64,000 bases of DNA from Verrucosispora sp. NA02020 (GCF_013364215.1 NZ_CP054923.1:5952001-6016000); one strand, 5' to 3'; positions 1 through 8,376 are shown, counted from the first letter of the stretch. The notes: generated by a model from the sequence alone, not told the origin. A program made the numbers and translations.

Positions 1-1746
1 GAGCTTGCGGTTGGCCTCCTCGATGGCGGCGGCCGTCATGCCGAGCCCGTGATCGGTGACGGAGAGCGCGTACCCGTGGGCGACGTGCTCGCCCGAGATC
101 TCCACACGGGAGTCCGGCGGCGAGTACGCGGTGGCGTTCTCGATCAGTTCGGCGAGCAGGTGGATGACGTCGCCGACGACCCGACCCACCGTGCCGGCGG
201 CCTGGACGTTGACGATGTCCACCCGGTCGTACGACTCGACCTCGGAGATCGCGCCCCGGATCAGGTCCACCATGGCGACCGGGTTGCGCCAGCCCCGCCC
301 GGGTGCCGCACCGGCGAGGATGACCAGGTCCTCGGCGTGCCGCCGCAGCCGGGTGGCGAGGTGGTCCACCCGGAACAGTTCGGCCAGGTGGTCCGGATCC
401 TCGGCGTCGCGTTCCATCCGGTCGAGCACGGTGAGCTGCCGGTGCACCAGGCCCTGGCTGCGTCGGGCGATGTTCAGGAAGACCTCGTTGAGGCCGCGAC
501 GCAGGCTCACCTCGACCATGGCGGACCGGATCGCGGCCTTGTGCACCTCGGTGAACGCCTGGGCCACCTGGCCGATCTCGTCCGCGCCCCGGTCGGCCAG
601 CGGCGCCTCGTGGGCCACGTCCACCTGCTCGCCCCGGCGCAGCCGCTCCACCACCTCGGGCAGGCGCTCCTCGGCCTCCTTGACGGTGCCGCGTACCTGG
701 GTCAACCGCTTCGCCAGCGACCGGCCTACCCGCAGCGCGACGACCAGCGAGAGCACGACGGCGACCAGACCGAGCAGCCCGGCGGCGGCCAGCCGGACCA
801 GGGTGCGCACCGCCATCGGCACCGAGCGGTCGGCCAGACCGTCGGCCTGGGTCAGCTCGAAGTCGCGCAGCGACCGCTGCACCGTGTCGTAGCTGGTCTG
901 CCAGGCCTGCTGGTCGATCCGGAGTCGGGCCGAGGGATCGGCGGCGACCAGCTCGTCCTGCATCTGCCGCAACTGCGTGAACTCGTCCTGCTCGGTCAAC
1001 CGCTGGTACGCCACACGGTCCGGCTCCGGCAGGTCGGCCACCGCGCTCTCGGCCAGGAAGCGCTGGTTGGCGATGCCCTGCACGAGCAGCGTGTGCTCGC
1101 CCTCGGCGAGTCGTCCGCCGATCAACGCGCCGGCCAGCAGCGCGTCGGTCTGACCGAGCAGCTCCCGCGAGCGGCCGATGTCGGTCAGCGCCCGCGCCTC
1201 CCGGTTGAGATCCTGGTCCGGCAGGTTCGCCAGCGCGGAGAAGGTGTGGAACGCGGACGAGATCATGCCACTGTAGAGACCGATCACCCCGGCCCGGTCG
1301 AGGTCCCGGCGATCGATGAACGCACGCCCCGACGGCAGCGCCTCCAGTTCGCCGAGGAGCCGGTCCAGCCGGGTCTCCAGCAGCTCACCGGCGGCGTCGC
1401 GCAGTTGCTCTCCGGAGACCCGGCGCTGGAGTTCGGCGATCGCGATGTCGGTGCGGTCCCGCTGTGCGACGAGCTCCGGCAGTACGCAGTTGGTCGGTGG
1501 TTGACCGCAGACCGTGCGCGGCGAGCCGAGATGGACAACCGAGAGCCGCCGCTCCCGTTGCAGCTCGGCCACCACCGTCTCGCCCGGCCGGCCCAGGTCG
1601 TACAGAAGGGTCCGGGCGGCGAGCAGATCCAGTGCGGGGCCGAAGGTGAGCGTGGTCGCGAAGATCCACAGTGCCAGCAGCGCGGTCACCGGCACCACGA
1701 CCAGCGCGGTCAGCTTGGAGCGGATCGGCCAGTCGCGGGTGTTCAA
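1..1746 (-). CDS. Sensor histidine kinase, NIT/HAMP/HATPase type (partial, runs off left edge)
   Basis: A membrane sensor kinase; 582 residues are present and the end of the ATPase domain lies outside the window. In order I see a membrane segment at about 11-33, an extracytoplasmic helical region like the nitrate/nitrite-sensing (NIT) domain, a second membrane segment at about 315-340, a HAMP linker, a helical segment with LVHRQL near 430 as possible phosphoacceptor, then the N box ELIENATAYSPP (about 532-543) and the G1 box DHGLGM (about 566-571). I chose the TTG start because GAGG lies 5 nt upstream; GTG at 1800 in the same frame is the alternative. In actinomycetes such kinases usually head a conservon (roadblock, DUF742 and GTPase genes follow); here those genes would lie beyond the left edge. 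The signal sensed cannot be told from sequence. Confidence 0.85.
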   Translation of the reverse strand, partial: MNTRDWPIRSKLTALVVVPVTALLALWIFATTLTFGPALDLLAARTLLYDLGRPGETVVAELQRERRLSVVHLGSPRTVCGQPPTNCVLPELVAQRDRTDIAIAELQRRVSGEQLRDAAGELLETRLDRLLGELEALPSGRAFIDRRDLDRAGVIGLYSGMISSAFHTFSALANLPDQDLNREARALTDIGRSRELLGQTDALLAGALIGGRLAEGEHTLLVQGIANQRFLAESAVADLPEPDRVAYQRLTEQDEFTQLRQMQDELVAADPSARLRIDQQAWQTSYDTVQRSLRDFELTQADGLADRSVPMAVRTLVRLAAAGLLGLVAVVLSLVVALRVGRSLAKRLTQVRGTVKEAEERLPEVVERLRRGEQVDVAHEAPLADRGADEIGQVAQAFTEVHKAAIRSAMVEVSLRRGLNEVFLNIARRSQGLVHRQLTVLDRMERDAEDPDHLAELFRVDHLATRLRRHAEDLVILAGAAPGRGWRNPVAMVDLIRGAISEVESYDRVDIVNVQAAGTVGRVVGDVIHLLAELIENATAYSPPDSRVEISGEHVAHGYALSVTDHGLGMTAAAIEEANRKL

Positions 1747-2123
1747 TCGGACCTCGCCCGGGAGGGTGGCTGGAAGGGCTCCGGCACGGCCGGGCAGCAC
1801 CGTCACCGACACGCGCCTCGGCTGCCCGCCGGGGCGCCGGGGTTCGGGCGCCTTGGGCAGGATACGTAATCCCCGCCGGACGCACTACCGTCTGTCGAGA
1901 CTACCTATACGGTGCCGGACGTACCGAGGACGCCCCTGCCGCCCGCAACGGGCGACCGTGCGGTGCCCGTCCCGGTCCCGGCCTCGGTCGATGTGACTGT
2001 CCGCCCTTCGCCCCCTTCGGACGACGTTCCGCCCTGGCCACCACCGATCCGGATGAGGAAAGTGCCCCGGAACGGGATTGGCGATCAGTGCCAGGAGGGA
2101 ATACCTGAAGCGAAGGAGGAGCC
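1747..2123. other. Divergent promoter region without a gene
   Basis: 377 bases between the kinase and the membrane protein on the other strand. The only clear element is the AAGGAGGA ribosome binding site just before 2124. Open frames here are GC-driven and lack start context. I see no hairpin or operator I would defend. Confidence 0.5.
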
Positions 2124-2720
2124 ATGTCGCCCACGCAGATAGTCGTCACCGTCCTCGTCATCCTGGTGGTCGCCGCCGTGGCCGCGGCCGTCGTCGTGGC
2201 CGGCCGCCGCCGTTCGCTACGGCAACGCTTCGGCCCGGAGTACGACCACGTCGTCGCCGAGCGGGACAGTCGCAGCGACGCCGAGCGCGAGCTGCGGGAC
2301 CGGGAACGCCGGCACGCGGATCTCGAACTCGTCCCGCTGGACCCCGAGTCCCGCGCCCGGTACGCCGCCGCCTGGGAGGAACTCCAGGTGCGTTTCATCG
2401 ACTCCCCCGCCGAGACCGTCGGTCAGGCCGACGAACTGGTCACGCGACTCGTCGCCGAGCGGGGTTACCCCACCGGTGACTTCTCCGACCAGCTCGCCCA
2501 CCTCTCCGTCGAGCACGCCCGGACGCTCGGCCACTACCGGGACGCGCACGAGATCCACCTGCGCAACTCGCGGGGCGAGGCCGGCACCGAGGACCTTCGC
2601 CAGGCCGTCGTCCACTACCGCGCCCTCTTCGCCGACCTGCTCGGCGAGGAACCGGTCGCGTCGACCACCACCCCGGAGCAGCGCCACCCCGAGGCCGCCC
2701 ATGACGCCACGAACCGCTGA
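2124..2720 (+). CDS. Single-pass membrane protein with C-terminal domain shared with next gene
   Basis: 198 residues. An N-terminal hydrophobic segment (about 5-27) is followed by an Arg-rich stop (GRRRSLRQR), so most of the protein should face the cytoplasm. A charged stretch leads into a helical domain starting near residue 80 with YAAAWEELQVRFIDSP and GQADELV. The same pattern recurs in the C-terminus of the gene that begins 10 bases downstream (FRDRWRDVQLRFVDDP, GQAQSLV), so the two are paralogous in that domain and probably co-transcribed. A strong AAGGAGGA site fixes the start. I do not recognise a named family, and no catalytic motif is visible. A role as a membrane-tethered partner of the next protein is only inference. 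Confidence 0.8.
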   Translation: MSPTQIVVTVLVILVVAAVAAAVVVAGRRRSLRQRFGPEYDHVVAERDSRSDAERELRDRERRHADLELVPLDPESRARYAAAWEELQVRFIDSPAETVGQADELVTRLVAERGYPTGDFSDQLAHLSVEHARTLGHYRDAHEIHLRNSRGEAGTEDLRQAVVHYRALFADLLGEEPVASTTTPEQRHPEAAHDATNR

Positions 2721-2730
2721 GGAGAGCACC

Positions 2731-3654
2731 ATGCGGCAAGACGAGCAGCAGCTCAACAACGACCACCCCGAGGCCGTCCGGTCTGCCCCGGTGGCAGTGC
2801 CGCCGAACGGTGACCACCGGGACGTACCGGACGACCTCGACCACACCGACGAGCCGACGGACCGCGACCGGGTGGAGTCCACCGACCGCAACCGCCCCTG
2901 GGACGGTCGGCCGGGCGACGACGACCGTGCCGACGAGGTGACCGATCCCGCTCCGGTGCCGACCGCTTTCGGCGCCACCTCGGTCGGTGGCGCGGTGGCC
3001 GCGTCCGCGCTGGCCAGCCCGCGCCCGGAGGACGAGATCGACCCGCGCGAGGAGCGCACCGCGGCGCCGGGCGACGGCGCGGTCGACGGTGAGCGGGAGG
3101 GGCTGCGGGCCGACCCGACCGCCGAGTTCGACCGGAGCGGCGACGACCTCGACGAACTCGACGACACTGGTACGGCCGTCGACCGTGGGCCGGGCGGCCA
3201 CCGGGCCGACGACCTCGACGGGCGGATCGAGTCGCGGGACCTCCCCGGTGACGCGTCGACGGTCGACACCACCGACGTGGCAGCGGCTGGCGGCCCCGGT
3301 TACGGCAGCGCCACCGCGACGATGGTCGACCCGGACGGGCAGTCGCCGGCCGGCGGCACCGACGCCGGATCGACGGTTCCGGCCGGCGCGGCGACCCTCT
3401 TCGACGAGTCGACCGCACAGGGCTTCCGGGACCGCTGGCGTGACGTCCAGCTCCGTTTCGTGGACGACCCGCAGGCCGCCGCCGGTCAGGCGCAGTCGCT
3501 CGTCGACGAGGCCATGCAGGCGCTGTCCGCGGCGCTGGCGGAGCACAAGAGCAAGCTCGGCGGGTGGCAGGATGCGGGCTCGCCCGACACCGAGCAGCTC
3601 CGGGTGGCGGTCCGCGGTTACCGCGACTTCCTCGACCGGGTGCTCGGCCGCTGA
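2731..3654 (+). CDS. Acidic, largely disordered protein with the same C-terminal helical domain
   Basis: 307 residues from the ATG at 2731, preceded by GAGGAG about 5 nt upstream; the frame is open further upstream but that part overlaps the previous gene. Residues 1-225 are rich in Asp, Glu, Gly, Pro and Thr and look disordered, with no signal peptide. Residues about 232-307 form a helical domain starting FRDRWRDVQLRFVDDP and ending in RDFLDRVLGR, matching the C-terminal domain of the preceding membrane protein. The gene is followed at once by a hairpin terminator at 3662-3698. Function unknown; the long acidic arm plus shared domain suggests a soluble partner of the upstream protein, but that is not proven. 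Confidence 0.75.
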   Translation: MRQDEQQLNNDHPEAVRSAPVAVPPNGDHRDVPDDLDHTDEPTDRDRVESTDRNRPWDGRPGDDDRADEVTDPAPVPTAFGATSVGGAVAASALASPRPEDEIDPREERTAAPGDGAVDGEREGLRADPTAEFDRSGDDLDELDDTGTAVDRGPGGHRADDLDGRIESRDLPGDASTVDTTDVAAAGGPGYGSATATMVDPDGQSPAGGTDAGSTVPAGAATLFDESTAQGFRDRWRDVQLRFVDDPQAAAGQAQSLVDEAMQALSAALAEHKSKLGGWQDAGSPDTEQLRVAVRGYRDFLDRVLGR

Positions 3655-3661
3655 TCACCGT

Positions 3662-3698
3662 CGAAGGCGGGTGTCCCCGGACGGGACGCCCGCCTTCG
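3662..3698 (+). terminator. Hairpin terminator after the paralogous pair
   Basis: A 16-bp stem (3662-3677 with 3683-3698, one G-T wobble) and a 5-base loop lie 8 bases past the stop of the upstream gene. There is no long T run, as is usual in high-GC actinobacteria. Confidence 0.75.
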
Positions 3699-3783
3699 TC
3701 GTGTCGTCGCAGGCATGGCCCGGTGACCGGCGGGTACCCGCAGGGGGCCGGAGGAACCGTGCGGCGGACAGGAGGGCGGCAGG

Positions 3784-4161
3784 ATGACGGATCGCGACCG
3801 ACCGCTGGAGGAGCGCCCCGAGGTGGCCGCGGCGGTGGACGACGACAGCGGCGTGCCCGAGTTGATGACCGGCGGCGGGGCCGACCGGGACACCCCGGCC
3901 TTCGCCGGGCCGGGTGAGCGGATCGACCTCGACGCACCCACCGAGGACGTCATCGCCGACCCGTACGCGGCGGGCACCGGCGCGACCGGGACCGGCACCG
4001 GAGCCGCCCCGGCCGACATCCGTACCGGTGCCGAGCAGCCGTGGGACCCGGAGGACCTGGTGATGGCCCGAGGCCAGGACCTCACCCCCGAGAACATCGA
4101 GCGCGCCCGGCGTGAGCTGGCCGAGACCGGCCGGGCGGCGATCGAGAAGACGGTGCCCTGA
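3784..4161 (+). CDS. Small acidic hypothetical protein
   Basis: 125 residues, rich in Asp, Glu, Gly, Thr and Pro, with no signal peptide or membrane segment. The N-terminal two thirds look disordered; the last 35 residues (DPEDLVMARGQDLTPENIER) could form helices. It has its own GGAGGG-like site a few bases upstream and lies between two strong hairpins, so it is probably a one-gene transcript. I do not recognise a family. Regular third-position GC use and a good ribosome binding site support it as a real gene. Confidence 0.65.
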   Translation: MTDRDRPLEERPEVAAAVDDDSGVPELMTGGGADRDTPAFAGPGERIDLDAPTEDVIADPYAAGTGATGTGTGAAPADIRTGAEQPWDPEDLVMARGQDLTPENIERARRELAETGRAAIEKTVP

Positions 4162-4212
4162 GCACGGTACGGGCCCACCCGGTTCGAGTGGACCCGCGCC
4201 GCGCGGCGAGAG

Positions 4213-4251
4213 GGGCCCCTGGTCCGACCGGTGCGGTCGGACCAGGGGCCC
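4213..4251. terminator. Bidirectional terminator between convergent genes
   Basis: A perfect 18-bp inverted repeat (4213-4230 with 4234-4251) with a 3-base loop sits between the acidic protein gene and the cellulase gene, which converge here. Its symmetry fits termination from both sides. Confidence 0.8.
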
Positions 4252-4307
4252 GGGGAACCCGCCGCCGCAGCGCCTCACCTACTGCTGGCGGCCGGTATGC
4301 CTGACCG

Positions 4308-6113
4308 TCAGGACAACGGCGGGTAGGCGTTGCGCATCAGCTCGGCGAACTGCGCCGAGAACCAGGCGCCCGAGATCGGGGCGTCGGCCAGGGCACCGCT
4401 GCGGCTGTTGCCGTTACGGTCGTTACCGGTGTAGGTCGGGTCGCACATCCGGTCGAAGCCCTTGCCGTCGTTGTTCGGGATCTCGCGGCTGGAGCCGTCC
4501 GACTCGCCCGGGGGCTTGGCCCAGACGTACGCGTCGATACCCGCCGCCGGCGCGGCCTTCGGCCGCTCGCCCATGCCCGCACCGGCCTGGTTGCACCAGT
4601 TGCCCTTGTGGATGCGACGGTCGACCCGGCCACCGTCCACGTAGGCGTCCACGCTGGTCGTCGGGCCCGCGCCGGTGGGCCGGGCGCTGCCGCCCCAGCC
4701 GTTACGGGAGGTGTCGATCAGCATGCCGATGCCGCTCGGGAAGCCCTGCCGGACCAGTTCCTGCCGGAACGCCTGAGCGAAGCTCTGCTCGTCGTTGTAG
4801 AAGTTCCAGTCGATCCACTTGGCCTGGCGCACCGTCTGCCCGTTGACCGTGTCGCTGATCTTCGCGTACGGCTCGATCAGGGCGGAGTAGTTCGCCGTGT
4901 TGGTGATGAAGCCGTGCACGTGGTTGACCGTGCTGCCGGAGGCGGTCGCGGCCTGCTTCAGGACCTGGGCGCTCGGGACGAAGTTGCTGTCCCAGCCGAG
5001 CCAGCCGTGGTGCCCGGCGTCGACGTAGTTGTAGACGTTCGAGAGCGCGCCCAGCTTGGCCAGCGCGTAGCCGACACCCTGCACGTACGCGCCGTTGGCC
5101 TTCACCGTGTCGCACATCACGGTGCCACCCGGGTTGTTGGAGGTGTTGGTCACCAGGTTCGGCAGCGAGTCGACCTCGATGACGTTGATGATCCGCAGGT
5201 TGCGGTACTTCGCGTCACCCATGATCGCCGCGATCGGGTCGATGTACTCCGCCTTGTACCTCGGCAGCTCGTCGGCCTTCAGCTCACCGTTGGAGGCGAG
5301 CGCCGCGCAGTCACGGCCGGGCAGGTTGTAGATGACGAACTGGATGTACTCGGCGTTCTGCCGCAGCGCCTCGTCCAGGTGGTCCCGGATGCCCATCGGG
5401 CCGTTGGACTGGCTGTTGTCCGTACCCTCGATCGCGGCGATCCGGTCGATCCAGACGGCGGTCGAGATGCTCGACACCCGGTTGCCGCCGGTGACCGACT
5501 CGGCCCGGGCCTTCCACTCCGGGTTCACGTAGCCTCGGGCGTTCAGGTACGGGTTGTCGACCTTGGTGCCGGGCGGCGGCGTCGTGGGCGGCGGGGTGGT
5601 GGGCGGAGGCGTCGTCGGCGGAGGCGTGGTGGGCGGCGGGGTGGTCGGCGGCGGAGTGGTGGGGGGCGGCGTGGTCGGCGTGGTGCCGCCGTTGCAGGCG
5701 ACCCCGTTCACCGTGAACGAGGTGGGCTTGGGGTTGCTGCCGCTCCAGGCGCCGTTGAAGCCGATGCTGGTGCTGGCACCGGTGGCCAGGTTGCCGTTGT
5801 AGGACTCGTTCTGCGCGGTCACGTTCCGGCCCGACTGGGTCCAGCGGGCCGACCAGCCCTGCTGGACGCGCTGGTTGGCGTCGGGGAACGTGAAGCCGAG
5901 GGTCCAGCTGGTGAGCCGGTCACCGATGTTCCGGATGGTGATGTTGGCGGTGAAGCCGCCCTGCCAGTCGTTGGTCGTGTACGCGACGTCGCACTGCGTC
6001 GCGGCGTGCGCCGCGGTGACGGGGATCGTCACCAGACCGCCCGCGACCAGCGCGCTCGCGCCGGCCAGCGCGACGGTCCGTCGTCGACTGGACAGCCTTC
6101 TCCACACATTCAT
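4308..6113 (-). CDS. Secreted GH6 cellulase (cellobiohydrolase type) with N-terminal CBM2
   Basis: 601 residues. A signal peptide ends near AHA-ATQ (residues 36-38). Residues about 38-140 are a family 2 cellulose-binding module with conserved Trp residues. A Pro-Thr linker (about 141-178) is coded by a 15-bp DNA repeat near 5574-5685. The rest is a GH6 catalytic domain with NLPGRDCAA and VIEVDSLPN, which hold the Asp residues of the active site, and SRNGWGG. The length and N-terminal CBM2 match exo-acting Cel6B of Thermobifida more than small GH6 endoglucanases. The enzyme should act outside the cell on crystalline cellulose, releasing cellobiose. An AAGGAG site precedes the ATG. A CelR/CebR-type operator lies 250 bases upstream, so induction by cellobiose is likely. 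Confidence 0.95.
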   Translation of the reverse strand: MNVWRRLSSRRRTVALAGASALVAGGLVTIPVTAAHAATQCDVAYTTNDWQGGFTANITIRNIGDRLTSWTLGFTFPDANQRVQQGWSARWTQSGRNVTAQNESYNGNLATGASTSIGFNGAWSGSNPKPTSFTVNGVACNGGTTPTTPPPTTPPPTTPPPTTPPPTTPPPTTPPPTTPPPGTKVDNPYLNARGYVNPEWKARAESVTGGNRVSSISTAVWIDRIAAIEGTDNSQSNGPMGIRDHLDEALRQNAEYIQFVIYNLPGRDCAALASNGELKADELPRYKAEYIDPIAAIMGDAKYRNLRIINVIEVDSLPNLVTNTSNNPGGTVMCDTVKANGAYVQGVGYALAKLGALSNVYNYVDAGHHGWLGWDSNFVPSAQVLKQAATASGSTVNHVHGFITNTANYSALIEPYAKISDTVNGQTVRQAKWIDWNFYNDEQSFAQAFRQELVRQGFPSGIGMLIDTSRNGWGGSARPTGAGPTTSVDAYVDGGRVDRRIHKGNWCNQAGAGMGERPKAAPAAGIDAYVWAKPPGESDGSSREIPNNDGKGFDRMCDPTYTGNDRNGNSRSGALADAPISGAWFSAQFAELMRNAYPPLS

Positions 6114-6649
6114 GCCACTGATCTCCTTGGGCGAGACCGGATCCGCGTACGGCCCGGCACGTGGCGTCCGAGGGACGTCCTACGCGGACGACCGCCGATG
6201 CCAACGGGATTCTTCGGGAGCGCCCGACCCGGGCGGGCGTTGGTGGTGGTGCACGACCGGGGTACCCGGTCGACGGCACGGTGGTCGTCCGGTGACACCG
6301 GCTGCCCTCGACACCTGCCTGCGCGGTGTGGCTCCGATCACCGCGTGCAGCGATTCTTGCATGGGAGCGCTTCCATGGCAATGGTTCGATATTTTCGAAA
6401 GCTTAACCCGGCATTTCTGGCGCCGCCCGTGACACACCGCCACCGGGGTGACGTCCACCGACCACAGGGCGTGAACCACCCCACCCGGGACGCCCCGGCA
6501 CGCGTCTCTCAGCAGAAGCCGACCGATCGGGTAAAACGCATGAATGCCAGAACACGAATCTTTCCCTGCATAGGTCATGAAACGGTCTAACGTCAGTTCT
6601 GGCTCGGTTGTGCGGGCCGCAGGACAACAGGGATGGAGTGACACAGGTC
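6114..6649. other. Divergent regulatory region of cellulase and surface protein
   Basis: 536 bases without a gene. It holds the cellulase promoter with its operator (6353-6381) and, if that promoter is correct, a cellulase leader of about 230 bases. A TAACGT box at 6588-6593 is a weak -10 candidate for the surface protein gene at 6650. The stretch 6384-6399 is AT-rich and partly palindromic. Confidence 0.5.
6353..6381 (-). promoter_or_regulatory. Cellulase promoter with CelR/CebR-type operator in its spacer
   Basis: On the minus strand TTGCCA (6376-6381) and AAGAAT (6353-6358) are 17 bases apart. The spacer contains TGGGAGCGCTTCCA as read on the plus strand (6362-6375), one mismatch from the perfect palindrome TGGGAGCGCTCCCA bound by CelR of Thermobifida and CebR of Streptomyces, LacI-type repressors released by cellobiose. 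Placement inside the spacer fits direct blocking of RNA polymerase. Confidence 0.8.
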
Positions 6650-7660
6650 ATGGCTAAGAAGATGCTGGGGAAGGTCGTTGCGGGTGCCGCCCTCGGCGGT
6701 GCTTCCCTGCTGGTGTTCGCGCCCGGGGTCGCGCTCGCCGACGGCCACGCTCCCGAAGACGAGGGCAAGGTCTTCGCCAAGCCGCACGCGGTGAAGCCCG
6801 GCGACGAGGTCAAGCTCGTTCAGATCTGCGAAGAGGCGCAGGAGCACCCCTTCGTCTGGTCCAAGGTCACCGGCAAGGTCAAGCTCGAAGCGGCCCACAA
6901 GGGCGGCGACAAGGGTGACCAGGGCGGCGACCGGGACTGGAAACAGGACCGCAAGGACTGGCAGGACAACAAGGACTGGCAGGACAACAAGGACTGGCAG
7001 GACCGTGGGGACTCGCAGGACGGCAAGGACTGGCAGCCCGGCGGCGAGGACCGCTCCGAGGGCAAGGACTGGTCGGGCGAGGCCGAGTCGGCGCCGGAGT
7101 CCAAGGGCGCCGGTGGCGGTGCGGCCGACGCGGCCGACGCCGGAGGCAAGGACCGCGACTGGAAGGCCGAGGAGCACGGCCAGGACGCGGAAGGTGCGCG
7201 GGACCACAAGGCCCCGTCCGCCGAGGAGGAGCACGGCGCGAAGTCCGAGAAGGACTGGTCGAGCGAGGCCGAGCGCGAGTGGTCCGGCGAGAAGGACTGG
7301 TCGAGCGAGGCCGAGCGCGAGTGGTCCGGCGAGAAGGACTGGTCGAGCGAGGGCGACTGGTCGGGCGAGCGCGGCAAGGACGACTCGGGCGACCGCTGGG
7401 AGCACGAGAAGGACTTCGTCTACTACGGCGAAGCCCGCGTCGCCAAGGACGCCAAGCCCGGCACGTACGAGCTCAAGGGCTCCTGCGGCGTCGGTGAGAT
7501 CGTGGTCCTGCCGCACGGTGGGGTCGACGGCGGAGACGGTGGCATCGCCACCGGCGCCAACGGTGGCCTGGCCACCGCCGGAGCGGGCATGGTCGGTGCG
7601 GCGGCCCTCGGTGGCCTCGTGCTGATGCGTCGGCGCCGGGTCGATGAGTTCGCGGCCTGA
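6650..7660 (+). CDS. Secreted KDW-repeat protein with C-terminal membrane anchor, sortase-linked
   Basis: 336 residues from the ATG at 6650. A signal peptide (KVVAGAALGGASLLVFAPGV, then ALA) is followed by a short N-terminal domain with one Cys, a long hydrophilic centre of KDWQDN and KDWSSEAEREWSGE repeats (DNA repeats at 6953-7005 and 7250-7351), a C-terminal domain with a second Cys (GSCGVGEIVVLP), a Gly-rich stretch and a hydrophobic segment ending in RRRR. This is the layout of a sorted surface protein, but no LPXTG is present; LATAG just before the hydrophobic segment is the nearest thing to the LAXTG motif of class E sortases. The sortase gene overlaps its last 17 bases. The repeats alternate Lys/Arg and Asp/Glu around Trp, so a wall- or polymer-binding spacer is possible. 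Function unknown. Confidence 0.85.
   Translation: MAKKMLGKVVAGAALGGASLLVFAPGVALADGHAPEDEGKVFAKPHAVKPGDEVKLVQICEEAQEHPFVWSKVTGKVKLEAAHKGGDKGDQGGDRDWKQDRKDWQDNKDWQDNKDWQDRGDSQDGKDWQPGGEDRSEGKDWSGEAESAPESKGAGGGAADAADAGGKDRDWKAEEHGQDAEGARDHKAPSAEEEHGAKSEKDWSSEAEREWSGEKDWSSEAEREWSGEKDWSSEGDWSGERGKDDSGDRWEHEKDFVYYGEARVAKDAKPGTYELKGSCGVGEIVVLPHGGVDGGDGGIATGANGGLATAGAGMVGAAALGGLVLMRRRRVDEFAA
6953..7005 (+). repeat. 18-bp tandem repeat coding KDWQDN
   Basis: Three near-identical 18-bp units (6953-6970, 6971-6988, 6989-7005 with the end diverging) code the KDWQDN motif. The near-perfect DNA identity points to recent unit duplication. Confidence 0.85.
7250..7351 (+). repeat. 42-bp tandem repeat coding KDWSSEAEREWSGE
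   Basis: Two identical 42-bp units (7250-7291, 7292-7333) and an 18-base third copy that then diverges. The in-frame unit length allows copy number change without breaking the protein. Confidence 0.9.
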
Positions 7661-8369
7661 CGCGACGGCGAGACGGGCCGGCGGCCGTCACGGTTCTCCG
7701 TGGCGCGCCGTCGGCGCCGCCGTCGTCGTGCTGCTGGCCATGGTGGGTTCCGGGCTGATCGGCGCGTCGCTGCGGCCCGTCGAGCCGGTACGCCCACCGC
7801 AGCCCCTGGCGCAGGCCGGTCCGAGTACCCCCGAGCCCCGCGCGTCCGAGCCGTTCGACGACGCGGACCTCGACGACGGTGATGCCGTCACGACCCGCCC
7901 CGCGACCGGGCTGCCCCGGTCCGCGCCGACCACGATCACCATCCCCCGCATCGGCGTCAACGCGAAGATCATGATGCTCGGCACCAATGCTGACGGCACC
8001 GTGGAGGTCCCCCCGCTGGACCAGGCCATGCTCGCCGGTTGGTACTCGCCGGGTCCCAGCCCGGGCGAGGTGGGCAACTCGGTGATCGTCGGGCACGTGG
8101 ACTCCGCGGCGATCGGTGCGGCGGTGTTCTTCTCCCTCGGCGCGCTGCAGTCCGGCGACGTCATCACGGTCAGCCGGGCCGACGGGGGCTCCGTCGACTT
8201 CCGGGTCGACTCGGTGTCCGCCCACCCCAAGGACGCCTTCCCCACCGAGCAGGTGTACGGCCCCTCCGACCGACCCGGGCTCCGCGTGATCACCTGCGGC
8301 GGCCAGTTCGACGAGGTCAAGGGCGACTACCCGGACAACGTGATCGTCTTCGCCTCGCTGATGAGCTGA
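7644..8369 (+). CDS. Class E/F sortase
   Basis: 241 residues. A short cytoplasmic arm and a membrane segment (about 22-45) are followed by a Pro-rich linker and a sortase fold. The catalytic His is in VIVGHVDS (His151) and the Cys in LRVITCGG (Cys218). Where other sortases carry an Arg in the strand after the Cys, this one reads GDYPDNV, with no Arg; Arg214 just before the Cys is the only nearby candidate. It lies in an operon with the repeat protein (17-base overlap, so likely translational coupling), which is the obvious substrate. It should join that protein to the cell wall or to a membrane partner. Class F enzymes are poorly characterised, so specificity is open. Confidence 0.9.
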   Translation: MSSRPDATARRAGGRHGSPWRAVGAAVVVLLAMVGSGLIGASLRPVEPVRPPQPLAQAGPSTPEPRASEPFDDADLDDGDAVTTRPATGLPRSAPTTITIPRIGVNAKIMMLGTNADGTVEVPPLDQAMLAGWYSPGPSPGEVGNSVIVGHVDSAAIGAAVFFSLGALQSGDVITVSRADGGSVDFRVDSVSAHPKDAFPTEQVYGPSDRPGLRVITCGGQFDEVKGDYPDNVIVFASLMS

Positions 8370-8376
8370 CCGAGAC

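Noticed and set aside
49..1869. A 606-residue open frame on the plus strand
   Set aside because: Mirror frame of the histidine kinase, whose N box, HAMP and membrane segments are clear on the other strand.
4608..6590. A 660-residue open frame on the plus strand with Arg/Gly repeats
   Set aside because: Mirror of the cellulase gene; the repeats are the Pro-Thr linker read backwards.
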